Positions 48,369 to 58,407 of a stretch of 64,000 bases of DNA are shown here, piece after piece; within the stretch, counting starts at the first letter, position 1, and the number at the start of each line of letters is the position of its first letter. The notes under the pieces were generated by a model. The model worked only from the letters and a program-made list of their open reading frames with translations. It was not told the DNA's origin and did no database searches. The translations under genes and the position numbers were made by a program. The DNA is taken from positions 62,001 through 126,000 of the forward strand of contig CANFZM010000001.1 in the NCBI GenBank assembly GCA_947451525.1. Direction: 5' to 3'. The DNA is from Flavobacteriaceae bacterium. Lineage in GTDB: Bacteria > Bacteroidota > Bacteroidia > Flavobacteriales > Flavobacteriaceae.

Positions 48369-50168
48369 TTAATTATCGATTTTATGGTAAAAGTCGGAAA
48401 TTTTTTTGGCTTTTGATACACCAATCACCTCAGAAATTTCTTTTTCGGAGGCTAATTTCAATCTTTTAACACTTTTAAAGTGGGTTATTAGCGTTAACAT
48501 AGTTTTTTCGCCAATTCCTGGGATGGTTTCGATGGACGAATTGAGTGCTGCTTTGCTTCGTTTATCGCGGTGAAAAGTGATCCCGAATCGGTGGGCTTCG
48601 TTGCGTAAAAACTGGATTACTTTTAGGGTTTCCGATTTTTTATCGAGGTATAATGGTGCCGAATCGCCTGGGTAAAAAAGTTCTTCGAGGCGTTTTGCAA
48701 TTCCGATGATCGCGATTTTTCCGCGCAAGCCTAAATCGTCGATACTTTTTAGTGCCGAGGATAATTGCCCTTTTCCACCATCGATAATGATGAGTTGTGG
48801 CAAGGATTGGTTTTCGTCTAAAAGGCGTTTGTAACGTCGGTAAACGACTTCTTCCATAGAGGCGAAATCGTTGGGGCCTTCTACGGTTTTTATGTTGAAA
48901 TGGCGGTAGTCTTTTTTGGATGGTTTTCCGTCTTTAAAAACCACGCAAGCCGCCACAGGATTGGTTCCTTGTATGTTGGAATTATCAAAACATTCAATAT
49001 GTCGAGGCTCTACCGAAAGGCGTAAGTCTTTTTGCATTTGCGCCATAATTCGGTTGGTGTGCCGCTCGGGATCTACAATTTGGATTTGTTTTAATTGATC
49101 CATTCGGTAGTATTTGGCATTGCGTTCGGAGAGTTCTAAAATCTGTTTTTTATCGCCCAATTGCGGAACGGTAACTTTTATTTTATCGCCAAAATCTAAG
49201 GCAAAGGGTAGAATTATTTCCCGCGAAAGCAAATGAAAACGCTCCCGAAGTTCTACCACCGCCAATTCTAGAAGTTCTTCGTTGGTTTCTTCTAGTTTTT
49301 TCTTCAATTCTAAAGTATAGGATCGAATGATCGCGCCATGGGCAATTTGTAGAAAATTTACATACGCCACGGCTTCATCGGAAATAATTGAAAACACATC
49401 AATATTAGATATCTTCGGATTAATGATGGTAGATCGGGATTGGTAGTTCACTAAAACCTCAATCTTATCTTTAATTTTTTGGGCTTCCTCAAAGTGCATG
49501 CTGGCTGCCAATTCTTGCATTTTAATTTTGAATTCCTTCAAACTTTCTTTGAAATTTCCTTTCAAAATTTCGCGAATGGCGTCGACTTGTTTTTGGTAAT
49601 TTTCTAATAGTTCGTAGCCTTCGCAACCGCCTTTGCAGTTGCCAATGTGAAATTCTAAACAGACTTTATATTTATGGTTTCGAATGTTATTCTCGGTTAA
49701 ATCGTAATTGCAAGTTCGCAATGGATACAATTCTTTGATTAATTCTAAAATAGTATTCACCGTTTTGAAACTGGTGTAAGGCCCGAAGTATTCCGACCCG
49801 TCTTTTACCATTCTTCTGGTTGGGAAAATTCTTGAAAAAGGTTCTTTTTTGATGCAAATCCACGGATAGGTTTTGTCATCGCGCAACAAGACATTATAAC
49901 GTGGCTGCAGTTTTTTAATCAGATTGTTTTCCAACAACAAGGCATCCTGCTCGGAGGAAACTACGATGTGTTTTATCTCGACTATTTTGCGAACCAGCAC
50001 ATTGGTTTTAGCATTATCGTGGACTTTATTGAAATAAGAAGAAACCCGTTTCTTGAGGTTCTTGGCCTTTCCTACATATAAAATTTTTCCTTCTTTATCA
50101 TAATACTGGTACACCCCGGGATTATCGGGTAAGGTTTGTATTTGAAGTTCGAGAGAAGGGTTGTTCAT
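48369..50168 (-). CDS. uvrC: Excinuclease ABC subunit C
   Basis: LPDNPGVYQYYDKEGKILYVGKAKNLKKRVSSYF (GIY-YIG), IECFDNSNIQGTNPVAACVVF; start ATG 50168 preferred because the listed ATG (50174) lies in a dispersed repeat. Confidence 0.95.
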   Translation of the reverse strand: MNNPSLELQIQTLPDNPGVYQYYDKEGKILYVGKAKNLKKRVSSYFNKVHDNAKTNVLVRKIVEIKHIVVSSEQDALLLENNLIKKLQPRYNVLLRDDKTYPWICIKKEPFSRIFPTRRMVKDGSEYFGPYTSFKTVNTILELIKELYPLRTCNYDLTENNIRNHKYKVCLEFHIGNCKGGCEGYELLENYQKQVDAIREILKGNFKESLKEFKIKMQELAASMHFEEAQKIKDKIEVLVNYQSRSTIINPKISNIDVFSIISDEAVAYVNFLQIAHGAIIRSYTLELKKKLEETNEELLELAVVELRERFHLLSREIILPFALDFGDKIKVTVPQLGDKKQILELSERNAKYYRMDQLKQIQIVDPERHTNRIMAQMQKDLRLSVEPRHIECFDNSNIQGTNPVAACVVFKDGKPSKKDYRHFNIKTVEGPNDFASMEEVVYRRYKRLLDENQSLPQLIIIDGGKGQLSSALKSIDDLGLRGKIAIIGIAKRLEELFYPGDSAPLYLDKKSETLKVIQFLRNEAHRFGITFHRDKRSKAALNSSIETIPGIGEKTMLTLITHFKSVKRLKLASEKEISEVIGVSKAKKISDFYHKIDN

Positions 50169-50169
50169 T

Positions 50170-50196
50170 GTCATTGCGAGGCACGAAGCAATCTCA
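50170..50196 (+). repeat. GTCATTGCGAGGCACGAAGCAATCTCA dispersed repeat at uvrC 5' end
   Basis: Same 23-mer as the complement of 21878-21900. Confidence 0.85.
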
Positions 50197-50345
50197 TTAA
50201 AATGGAGAATGTTCTTTAATTAATTCAAACAAAAATAACTCTAATTTGTACACAAAACAAGTTTGCTAAAAGACAAATCGGTAACCTAACAATTATCATA
50301 TTTTAAGCACTTGTCTTCGTGTAGTTTTGAGGAAATTTTAAAACT

Positions 50346-51593
50346 ATGATTTACTGGAAAAAACTATCCAAAGAAGAACGAAATAACAAGGTTCAAAAGG
50401 CATTGAATGCCAACGTGAACTTTTCAAAAGACACCTCCTTGGGTTATCCTGCTTCCAAATTGGATGGCAAAGTATTTTATGATGCTGATTTTTTAAAGGA
50501 TGCTCCCGTTTTACAAACGTTTGTTGCCAACCCCAATCACATTGGATGCCACACTTTAGGCGATTCCGAAAGTGCTTTTAAAGGAACCCATGTGTTGGAA
50601 AAAGAAGTGTTGGATGTTTTGGCTGTGGATGTTTTTAAAGCAAATCCCAACGAATATGATGGTTATATTTCTCCAGGCGGTACCGAAGCGAACATTCAAG
50701 CCATTTGGATGTATCGGAATTTCTTTCAATACAAAAACCATGCAACACTAGCGGAAATTGTAATTCTTGCATCAGAAGATACGCACTATTCTATTCCGAA
50801 GGCGGCAAATGTATTGCAATTGGATTGGTTGAAAATTCCGGTTGCTTTTGAAAACAGAGAAATTGATGCAATAGCATTAGAAGCAATTATTGTTACTGCC
50901 AAAGAAAACGGAAAAAAATATTTTATAGTGGTTTCCAATATGGGAACGACCATGTTTGGCTCGGTAGATAATCCGGAAGTCTATACCACTATTTTAGAAA
51001 AATACAATTTAGATTATAAACTCCACATTGACGGTGCTTATGGCGGATTTGTATATCCGTTTAGCAATGAAAAATCGATTATAAATTTCAGTAATCCCAA
51101 AATTAGTTCGATTACTATTGATGCTCATAAAATGCTACAAGCACCTTATGGCACTGGCGTTTTCATTTGCCGCAAAGGCTTAATTGAAAATGTACTAACC
51201 AAAGAAGCGCAGTATGTAGAAGGAATGGATTTAACCCTTTGCGGAAGCCGTTCTGGTGCCAATGCAGTTGCTGTTTGGATGATTTTATTTACTTACGGGC
51301 CACACAAATGGTTTGAAAAAGTGAGTGTTTTGCAAATGCGAACCCAATATCTGTGCACCGAATTGGATAATTTAGGCATCCGCTATTTTAGAGAACCGCA
51401 CATGAATATTGTTACCATTCATTCCGAATTTATTCCGAAAACCATAGCCGAAAAATACGATTTAGTTCCAGAAACCCACAATTCGGAAAATAAATGGTAT
51501 AAAATTGTGCTGATGAATCACGTTGAAGTCCAACATTTGACTATTTTTATAGACGAATTGAAGGAAACACTTTTATGTTTAAAACAGAACTAA
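50346..51593 (+). CDS. PLP-dependent group II amino acid decarboxylase
   Basis: HIDGAYGGFVYPF, SITIDAHKMLQAPYGTGVFICRKG (PLP Lys), GSRSGANAVAVWM. Confidence 0.88.
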   Translation: MIYWKKLSKEERNNKVQKALNANVNFSKDTSLGYPASKLDGKVFYDADFLKDAPVLQTFVANPNHIGCHTLGDSESAFKGTHVLEKEVLDVLAVDVFKANPNEYDGYISPGGTEANIQAIWMYRNFFQYKNHATLAEIVILASEDTHYSIPKAANVLQLDWLKIPVAFENREIDAIALEAIIVTAKENGKKYFIVVSNMGTTMFGSVDNPEVYTTILEKYNLDYKLHIDGAYGGFVYPFSNEKSIINFSNPKISSITIDAHKMLQAPYGTGVFICRKGLIENVLTKEAQYVEGMDLTLCGSRSGANAVAVWMILFTYGPHKWFEKVSVLQMRTQYLCTELDNLGIRYFREPHMNIVTIHSEFIPKTIAEKYDLVPETHNSENKWYKIVLMNHVEVQHLTIFIDELKETLLCLKQN

Positions 51594-52138
51594 GAAAAAA
51601 ATATAAAGAATTACGGCACGAATTTACTTCTGAAAAAGTGGAAGAATGGAGTTTGGCTGTTGCCAATCAGTTGCTCTCGTTGGATATTTGGGACAAAACC
51701 TACTATCATTTATTTTTAACTATTGCCGAACAAAAAGAAATCGACACCGAGTTCCTCCTACACATTTTAGCAGGAAAAGACAAAGAAATTGTAGTTTCCA
51801 AAAGTGATTTTGCAACTTTAGGAATGACACATTACCTTGTAACTGACAATACAAAATTTCAAAAAAACGCTTATAATATTCCAGAACCAATAGAGGGTTT
51901 GGAAGTTCCTGTTGTTAAAATGGATGTGGTTTTTGTACCGCTTTTAGCATTTGATGTAAAAGGAAATCGCGTGGGTTATGGCAAAGGGTTTTACGATAAA
52001 TTTTTATCGGAATGCAAGCCCGAAACCATAAAAATAGGATTGTCTTTCTTTGATGCAGAAGAAATCATAGAAGATGCTTCCGAAAAGGACATCCAATTGG
52101 ATTATTGCGTAACTCCAAATAGGATTTATAAATTCTAA
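51575..52138 (+). CDS. 5-formyltetrahydrofolate cyclo-ligase
   Basis: VVFVPLLAFDVKGNRVGYGKGFYDKFL. Confidence 0.93.
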   Translation: MFKTELRKKYKELRHEFTSEKVEEWSLAVANQLLSLDIWDKTYYHLFLTIAEQKEIDTEFLLHILAGKDKEIVVSKSDFATLGMTHYLVTDNTKFQKNAYNIPEPIEGLEVPVVKMDVVFVPLLAFDVKGNRVGYGKGFYDKFLSECKPETIKIGLSFFDAEEIIEDASEKDIQLDYCVTPNRIYKF

Positions 52139-52147
52139 AGTATTGCA

Positions 52148-52750
52148 TTAATTAGAATGTGCGAATGCTTTTTTGTTGAAGAAAATCAAAATTCCAACTC
52201 CGGTAGAAATTGCAAAATCGGCAACATTAAAAATAGCATTGAAGAAAGTAATTTGTTTTCCGCCAAGGAAAGGAACCCAACTAGGCATTAAATAATCTTC
52301 TATAAATGGGAAGTAAAACATGTCAACTACTTTACCGTGAAACAAGGTGCCATAAGGTGTTTTTGGAAAAAATGTGGCTACATGGTGGTGGCTATCGTCA
52401 AACATAATGCCATAAATAACCGAATCAATAATATTTCCGAGTGCTCCTGCAAAAATCAAACAAATAGCAACTATTAAATAGCGCGATCTGTTTTTTCTAG
52501 TAGCATCCCAAAGCCAATATCCGATGGCACCAACAGCAAAAATTCGGAAAACCGTTAAAAACAACTTGCCATATTCCCCAGGAATAACAGTTCCCCAGGC
52601 CATTCCTTCGTTTTCAATAAACAAAATTTTAAACCATCTAAAAACTTCCACTTGTTCGCCTAAAACAAAATTCGTTTTCACAAACATCTTTGAATATTGA
52701 TCAATAACTAATATCAAAAAGATAATAAATGCCGAATTGCGTAGTTTCAT
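52148..52750 (-). CDS. lspA: Lipoprotein signal peptidase
   Basis: IDQYSKMFVKTNF, NEGMAWG, FAGALGNIIDSVIYG...VVDMFYFPF, FNVADFAISTGV. Confidence 0.93.
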   Translation of the reverse strand: MKLRNSAFIIFLILVIDQYSKMFVKTNFVLGEQVEVFRWFKILFIENEGMAWGTVIPGEYGKLFLTVFRIFAVGAIGYWLWDATRKNRSRYLIVAICLIFAGALGNIIDSVIYGIMFDDSHHHVATFFPKTPYGTLFHGKVVDMFYFPFIEDYLMPSWVPFLGGKQITFFNAIFNVADFAISTGVGILIFFNKKAFAHSN

Positions 52751-52796
52751 GTTTTTCTGGATTTGCTGATTGCAAAAGTAGTATTATTTTTCTAAA

Positions 52797-52823
52797 AAAA
52801 ACGCCCCTAAAAAGGAGCGTTTT
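52797..52823 (-). terminator. Intrinsic terminator of DksA-like gene
   Basis: AAAACGCTCCTTTTTAGGGGCGTTTTTTT (minus strand). Confidence 0.7.
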
Positions 52824-52845
52824 GAATTGTATATAAAAAGAGGTT

Positions 52846-53226
52846 TTATCGTTGCAAGTTTTTTGCTTCGATACTCATAGTTGCATGAGGAACAATTTTC
52901 AATCGTTCTTTTCCTATTAACTTTCCAGTTACTTTACAAACCCCATAGGTTTTGTTTTCAACACGGAAAAGCGCATTTTTTAAATCGCGAATAAACTTCT
53001 CTTGACGAATTGCCAATTGCGAGTTCGCCTCTTTACTCATGGTTTCGCTTCCTTCTTCAAATGCTTTAAAGGTTGGCGATGTATCATCGGTACCATTATT
53101 TAAATCATTCATATAAGCACTTTTGATTAATTCTAAATCGTTTTGTGCTTTTTCAATTTTGTTAAGGATAATTTCTTTGAACTCGGCTAAATCAGCCTCT
53201 GAGTATTTCATTATTTCATCAATCAT
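52846..53226 (-). CDS. TraR/DksA family protein with eroded zinc finger
   Basis: Coiled-coil plus YGVCKVTGKLIGKERLKIVPHATMSIEAKNLQR; only one cysteine left. Confidence 0.85.
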   Translation of the reverse strand: MIDEIMKYSEADLAEFKEIILNKIEKAQNDLELIKSAYMNDLNNGTDDTSPTFKAFEEGSETMSKEANSQLAIRQEKFIRDLKNALFRVENKTYGVCKVTGKLIGKERLKIVPHATMSIEAKNLQR

Positions 53227-53233
53227 CTGTATT

Positions 53234-56200
53234 CTATTTTGAGATTAATATTTTAGTTTTTATATCGTCAAACTCAATTTCTATGCCATTTTGTACTTCT
53301 TGTACAAAAAGTAATTCCTTTGTTAAGGTTTCCGACATAATATAGTCTTCATTATTTTTTATTGCTGGTTCCAATTCTACCTGGTGTTGAATTTGAACTT
53401 TTATTTTGTCGGTAACTTCAAATCCAGAATCTTTTCGGATGTTTTGAATTCTATTTACCAATTCTCTTGCTATTCCCTCCTGCTTTAATTCTTCAGAAAT
53501 GGTTATGTCTAAAGCCACAGTAATTCCGTTGGCACTTGCAACTAACCACCCCGGTATATCCTGTGAAGTAATTTCTACATCTTGGGAGGTTAAAATTACA
53601 CATTTTCCTGAAATTGCAATTTCTAGTTCTCCATTAGCTTCCAAAGCATTGATTTGTTCCGCGGCTAAACCTTGTATCTCTTTAGCAATCAGATTCATAT
53701 CTTTTCCAAAACGAGGTCCAAGGGCCTTAAAATTTGGCTTAATTTGCTTCACTAAAACTCCAGATGCGTCGTCTAAAAGTTCAATTTCTTTGACGTTTAC
53801 TTCTGCTTTTATCAACTCAGAAACTGCCTCAATTTCAACACGTTGGTTCTCGTCAAGTATCGGAATCATTACCCTTTGCAAAGGCTGACGTACCTTAATC
53901 ATTTCCTTTTTTCGAAGGGACAAAACAAGAGAAGAAACGGTCTGCGCTTTCATCATTCTGCTCTCCAACGATTTATCAACAAAGTTTTCAACCGAACTTG
54001 GAAACTTTGCCAAATGTACACTGTCAAATTCTTCTGATTGTGTAGCCTGCGTTAAATCTCTGTAAAGTTTGTCCATGAAAAAAGGAGCAATTGGTGCCGA
54101 AAGTTTCGCTACGTTTAACAAACACGTGTATAATGTTTGGTAAGCAGCAATTTTATCGGTGCCGTATTCGCCTTTCCAAAAACGTCTTCTACACAGTCGA
54201 ACGTACCAGTTGCTAAGGTTTTCTTGAACAAAATTAGATATTGCTCTAGCGGCTTTAGTTGGTTCATATTCTTCATAAAAACCATCCACTTCTTGTATTA
54301 AAGTGTGCAATTCGGATAATATCCAACGGTCAATTTCTGGTCTTTCGTTTAACGGAATTTCCGCTTCAGCATACGTAAACCCATCGATATTTGCATACAA
54401 ACTAAAGAACGAATAGGTATTGTATAAAGTCCCAAAGAATTTTCTACGAACCTCAGCAATTCCTTCTAAATCAAATTTTAAATTGTCCCACGGATTGGCG
54501 TTAGAAATCATGTACCAACGCGTAGCATCCGGACCATATTCTGCTAAAGTTTCAAATGGATCTGCAGCATTTCCTAGACGTTTGGACATTTTTTGTCCGT
54601 TTTTATCTAATACTAATCCATTAGAAACTACATTTTTATAAGCAATTTTATCGAAAACCAAAGTTGCAATGGCGTGTAAAGTATAAAACCATCCACGTGT
54701 TTGATCCACTCCTTCTGCAATAAAATCGGCAGGGAATGCTTTGTTTTCGTCAATTAAATCTTTATTTTCAAATGGATAATGCCATTGCGCATAAGGCATG
54801 GCACCCGAATCGAACCAAACATCAATCAAGTCGGATTCGCGTTTCATTTCTTTTCCAGAAGGAGAAACCAACACAATTCCATCGACTACATTTTTATGTA
54901 AATCGACTAAATCGTAGTTTTCTTCGCTCATGTTTCCAACTTCAAACCCTTGAAACGGATTTTCTTTTTGGAAGCCTGCTGCGATAGATTTCTCTATTTC
55001 CGAACATAATTCTGCAACAGATCCAACTAATAATTCTTCCGTTCCGTCTTCGGTTCTCCATATTGGCAATGGAATTCCCCAATATCTGGAACGCGATAAG
55101 TTCCAATCGTTGGCATTTTTTAACCAATTTCCAAAACGTCCTTCACCAGTTGCTTTGGGCTTCCAGTTGATGGTTTCGTTAAGATCAAACATTCTATCTT
55201 TGATTTCGGTTACTTTGATGAACCAAGAATCTAACGGATAATATAAAATTGGCTTGTCGGTTCTCCAACAATGTGGGTAACTGTGCACGTATTTTTCGAC
55301 TTTAAAAGCCTTATTTTCTTCTTTTAATTGGATGGCAATTTCCACATCGGCAGAACGTTCTGGTGCTTCCCCATCGTTGTAATATTCGTTTTTAACGTAT
55401 TTACCAGAGTATTCTCCCAAACCTTGAATGAATTTACCTTGTAAATCTACTAAAGGAACAGGGTTTCCGTTTTCATCCAAAACCAACATTGGCGGAACTT
55501 CTGGAGTTGCTTCTTTGGCAACTTTAGCATCATCTGCTCCAAAAGTTGGCGCAGTATGTACAATTCCGGTTCCGTCTTCGGTGGTAACAAAATCTCCAGC
55601 AATTACTCTAAATGCATTTTCTGGATTTTGATACGGCAATGCTAATGGCATCAATTGCTCGTAACGAATTCCAACTAAATCGGCACCTTTGCATTCGGCA
55701 AGTATTTGAAATGGAATTTTTTTATCTCCTTCTTTAAAATTTTCAAAATCAGAAGGTTCTGTAGATTCAAAAAATCCTTTTCCGAATTGTTTTCCAACTA
55801 AATTTTTAGCCAAAACTACTTTTGCAGGACGGAAGGTATATTGGTTGAACGTTTCTACTAATACATAATCAATTCTTGGTCCAACGGTTAAAGCCGTATT
55901 GCTTGGTAAAGTCCAAGGTGTGGTGGTCCAAGCAAGAAAATATAAATCCCCTCCCCGACCCTCCCCAAAGGGGAGGGAGGAAAGACGAAATGCTTTTAAG
56001 ACATCGTTGGCAGTTCCCCCTTCGGGGGCTAGGGGGCTTTTAAATTGTGCTACAACGGTTGTATCCGTAACATCTCTATAACTTCCCGGTTGGTTTACTT
56101 CGTGAGAAGATAATCCAGTTCCGGCTTTTGGAGAATACGGTTGTATCGTGTAGCCTTTGTATAGTAAATCTTTGTTATAAATTTGTTTCAATAACCACCA

Positions 56201-56683
56201 AACGGTTTCCATGTATTTGGATTTGTAGGTCACATACGGATCTTCCATATCTACCCAATAACCCATTTTTTCGGTAAGGTCGTTCCAAACATCCGTATAA
56301 CGCATTACCGTTTTCTTACACGCTTCGTTGTATTCTTCTACCGAAATGGTTTTCCCGATGTCTTCTTTGGTGATGCCTAATTCTTTCTCGGTTCCTAATT
56401 CTACTGGCAAACCATGAGTATCCCAGCCGGCTTTACGCTTGACTTGGAACCCTTTTTGAGTTTTATAACGACAAAAAATATCTTTAATAGCACGCGCCAT
56501 AACGTGGTGAATTCCTGGCAATCCGTTAGCAGAAGGTGGTCCTTCAAAAAAAACGAATGGCGTATTCCCTTCTCGTGACGTTACTGATTGTTCAAAGATG
56601 TTCTTTTCTTTCCAAAATTTTAGAACTTCTGACGCTACCGTTGGCAAGTCAAGTCCTTTGTATTCCGTGAATTTTGTGCTCAT
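53234..56683 (-). CDS. ileS: Isoleucyl-tRNA synthetase, with in-frame 30-aa repeat insertion
   Basis: GPPSANGLPGIHHVMARAIKD (HIGH variant), KMSKRLGNAADPFE (KMSKS), WTTTPWTLPSNTAL. Confidence 0.97.
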   Translation of the reverse strand: MSTKFTEYKGLDLPTVASEVLKFWKEKNIFEQSVTSREGNTPFVFFEGPPSANGLPGIHHVMARAIKDIFCRYKTQKGFQVKRKAGWDTHGLPVELGTEKELGITKEDIGKTISVEEYNEACKKTVMRYTDVWNDLTEKMGYWVDMEDPYVTYKSKYMETVWWLLKQIYNKDLLYKGYTIQPYSPKAGTGLSSHEVNQPGSYRDVTDTTVVAQFKSPLAPEGGTANDVLKAFRLSSLPFGEGRGGDLYFLAWTTTPWTLPSNTALTVGPRIDYVLVETFNQYTFRPAKVVLAKNLVGKQFGKGFFESTEPSDFENFKEGDKKIPFQILAECKGADLVGIRYEQLMPLALPYQNPENAFRVIAGDFVTTEDGTGIVHTAPTFGADDAKVAKEATPEVPPMLVLDENGNPVPLVDLQGKFIQGLGEYSGKYVKNEYYNDGEAPERSADVEIAIQLKEENKAFKVEKYVHSYPHCWRTDKPILYYPLDSWFIKVTEIKDRMFDLNETINWKPKATGEGRFGNWLKNANDWNLSRSRYWGIPLPIWRTEDGTEELLVGSVAELCSEIEKSIAAGFQKENPFQGFEVGNMSEENYDLVDLHKNVVDGIVLVSPSGKEMKRESDLIDVWFDSGAMPYAQWHYPFENKDLIDENKAFPADFIAEGVDQTRGWFYTLHAIATLVFDKIAYKNVVSNGLVLDKNGQKMSKRLGNAADPFETLAEYGPDATRWYMISNANPWDNLKFDLEGIAEVRRKFFGTLYNTYSFFSLYANIDGFTYAEAEIPLNERPEIDRWILSELHTLIQEVDGFYEEYEPTKAARAISNFVQENLSNWYVRLCRRRFWKGEYGTDKIAAYQTLYTCLLNVAKLSAPIAPFFMDKLYRDLTQATQSEEFDSVHLAKFPSSVENFVDKSLESRMMKAQTVSSLVLSLRKKEMIKVRQPLQRVMIPILDENQRVEIEAVSELIKAEVNVKEIELLDDASGVLVKQIKPNFKALGPRFGKDMNLIAKEIQGLAAEQINALEANGELEIAISGKCVILTSQDVEITSQDIPGWLVASANGITVALDITISEELKQEGIARELVNRIQNIRKDSGFEVTDKIKVQIQHQVELEPAIKNNEDYIMSETLTKELLFVQEVQNGIEIEFDDIKTKILISK
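55949..56038 (-). repeat. 90-bp palindrome-rich repeat inserted in frame in ileS
   Basis: Encodes SPLAPEGGTANDVLKAFRLSSLPFGEGRGG (residues 216-245); ends CCCCCTAGCCCCCGAAGGGGG and CCCTCCCCTTTGGGGAGGG; far more GC-rich than its surroundings. Confidence 0.85.
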
Positions 56684-56793
56684 TTTGCCTTTTATATATA
56701 CGATTTGCGAAAGTAATAAATTTATGCCGAAATCAAAAGTTGAAAGTCAAAAGTTAAGGTTTTGATTTGAAATGAAGTGTTTAAGAAGATTTC

Positions 56794-57621
56794 TTACTTC
56801 TTTTCGAGGATTTTTTTGGAAATCACTTCCACTTCATTTAATAATAATGGATATGCTGGCTCGGCCATTCCGGAATGGTTAAATCCTTGCAGTTCATATA
56901 ATCGGATTTCTTTATTGTTGTTCAATTTCATCATTCGCAAGAAATAGGCATTTTCTTCATAACGCCCTAATAATTCCATTTCGCGATCGCCGGTTATGAG
57001 CAAAATTGGAGGAGTATCTGCGCGAACGTAAAAAATTGGAGCATACTTATCAATAGTTGGTTGCGTGCTTTTAATTCCTTGTTCTTTTCGGATGGTAAAA
57101 TGCGTAATGGCTTGTCCGCTAAAAGAAATTAGTCCTGCAATTTCCATAGGATCTATGCTATATTTTGCCAAATACGACTTGTCCATAGTTATAATTGTTC
57201 CCAAATAAGCACCTGCAGAATGTCCAGAAATAAAAATTAGTTTTTTGTTACCTCCATATTTTTCAATAGTATTGAACACCCAAGAAACTGCTGCCGCTGC
57301 ATCTTCAATATAGGCTGGCGCATTGACATTTGGAGATAATCTATATTCAACACCGATTACGGCATAGCCTTTATCCTTTAAGGCTTTTGGGATTTGTTTT
57401 TTACCTTTGGTTAGTCCGCCACCATGAAACCAAATAATTGTTACAAAATCTTTTTTATTTTCAGGATAATAAACATCCAGAGTACATTGAGAATCTATAT
57501 ACGGATCCTTTTTATTAGTACTTTCGTCATAATAATGAATGTCCGTTTCCGTAATGTATTTCTGTTGTGCATTTGCAAAAAATGCATTTGCAAAAAATAA
57601 AAGGATAAGTAATTTCTTCAT
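56794..57621 (-). CDS. Secreted alpha/beta hydrolase (esterase/lipase)
   Basis: IIWFHGGGLTKGKK, FISGHSAGAYLGT, GFNHSGM; start at MKKLLILLFFANAFFANAQ. Confidence 0.88.
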   Translation of the reverse strand: MKKLLILLFFANAFFANAQQKYITETDIHYYDESTNKKDPYIDSQCTLDVYYPENKKDFVTIIWFHGGGLTKGKKQIPKALKDKGYAVIGVEYRLSPNVNAPAYIEDAAAAVSWVFNTIEKYGGNKKLIFISGHSAGAYLGTIITMDKSYLAKYSIDPMEIAGLISFSGQAITHFTIRKEQGIKSTQPTIDKYAPIFYVRADTPPILLITGDREMELLGRYEENAYFLRMMKLNNNKEIRLYELQGFNHSGMAEPAYPLLLNEVEVISKKILEKK

Positions 57622-57691
57622 TTGGGGTAAATTAAGATTCAAAGATATCAAAAGTAAAACAAATTAACATTGCCAAATTTTATGGATTCAT

Positions 57692-58405
57692 TTAACTAAA
57701 AACTTCTTTCAAAACCTCAAGAGATTTTGGTTTTTTAAATCCGTCTAGGTGAATGGTATAGTATTCCAAAAGAATTTTTAGGAGTATTTGACGTTCAATT
57801 CCTGCGAAAACTTTTTGATCGGAATCAAATTTTAAAGCAATTAATTTTTGAAACAAAAAAGTTTCGTGTTCTGAGAGGCAACTAATTCCTTGAAAAGGAG
57901 TGAAAAACCCTTCATTCATTACAAAAAACTTAGCCTCAACATCGGAAATATCCGGATAAAATCCGAGGAATTTGGTGATTTCTAAAAGTAAAATTAAATG
58001 AAAATTAGTGGTCTCTTCGTGTGTGTCGAGCCAAATTAAAGCCGTTTCTAAAAAGGTAAATAAATCTTCATTTTTTTCTTCTTCTTGAATACTATGGTGC
58101 AGCATTTCCGAAAGGAAAATCACCATGGTACTTTTAACTACATCCGTATTTATGGTTTGATATGCGGTTGCGAGTTTAATGTCTTTAAAATGTTCTAAAG
58201 TGCCTTTATTTTTATGGTTGGCTTCAATTTCTAGAATAGTTAATGGCTGAAAATAAGCGATTTTTTGATTGGCTTTTTTTCCAGAATAGGCACTTGGAAC
58301 GAAATAACTTTTTAGCCCATCCGAAAGGGTAAAGCATTTTACAATCAAACTTTTTTCTTGATATCTTAAGGAAGAAAGAACAATCGCTTTGGTTTTTACC
58401 AACAT
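57692..58405 (-). CDS. recO: DNA repair protein RecO
   Basis: MLVKTKAIVLSSLRYQEKSLIVKCFT, RecO OB-fold pattern, LEITKFLGFYPD. Confidence 0.9.
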   Translation of the reverse strand: MLVKTKAIVLSSLRYQEKSLIVKCFTLSDGLKSYFVPSAYSGKKANQKIAYFQPLTILEIEANHKNKGTLEHFKDIKLATAYQTINTDVVKSTMVIFLSEMLHHSIQEEEKNEDLFTFLETALIWLDTHEETTNFHLILLLEITKFLGFYPDISDVEAKFFVMNEGFFTPFQGISCLSEHETFLFQKLIALKFDSDQKVFAGIERQILLKILLEYYTIHLDGFKKPKSLEVLKEVFS

Positions 58406-58407
58406 TA

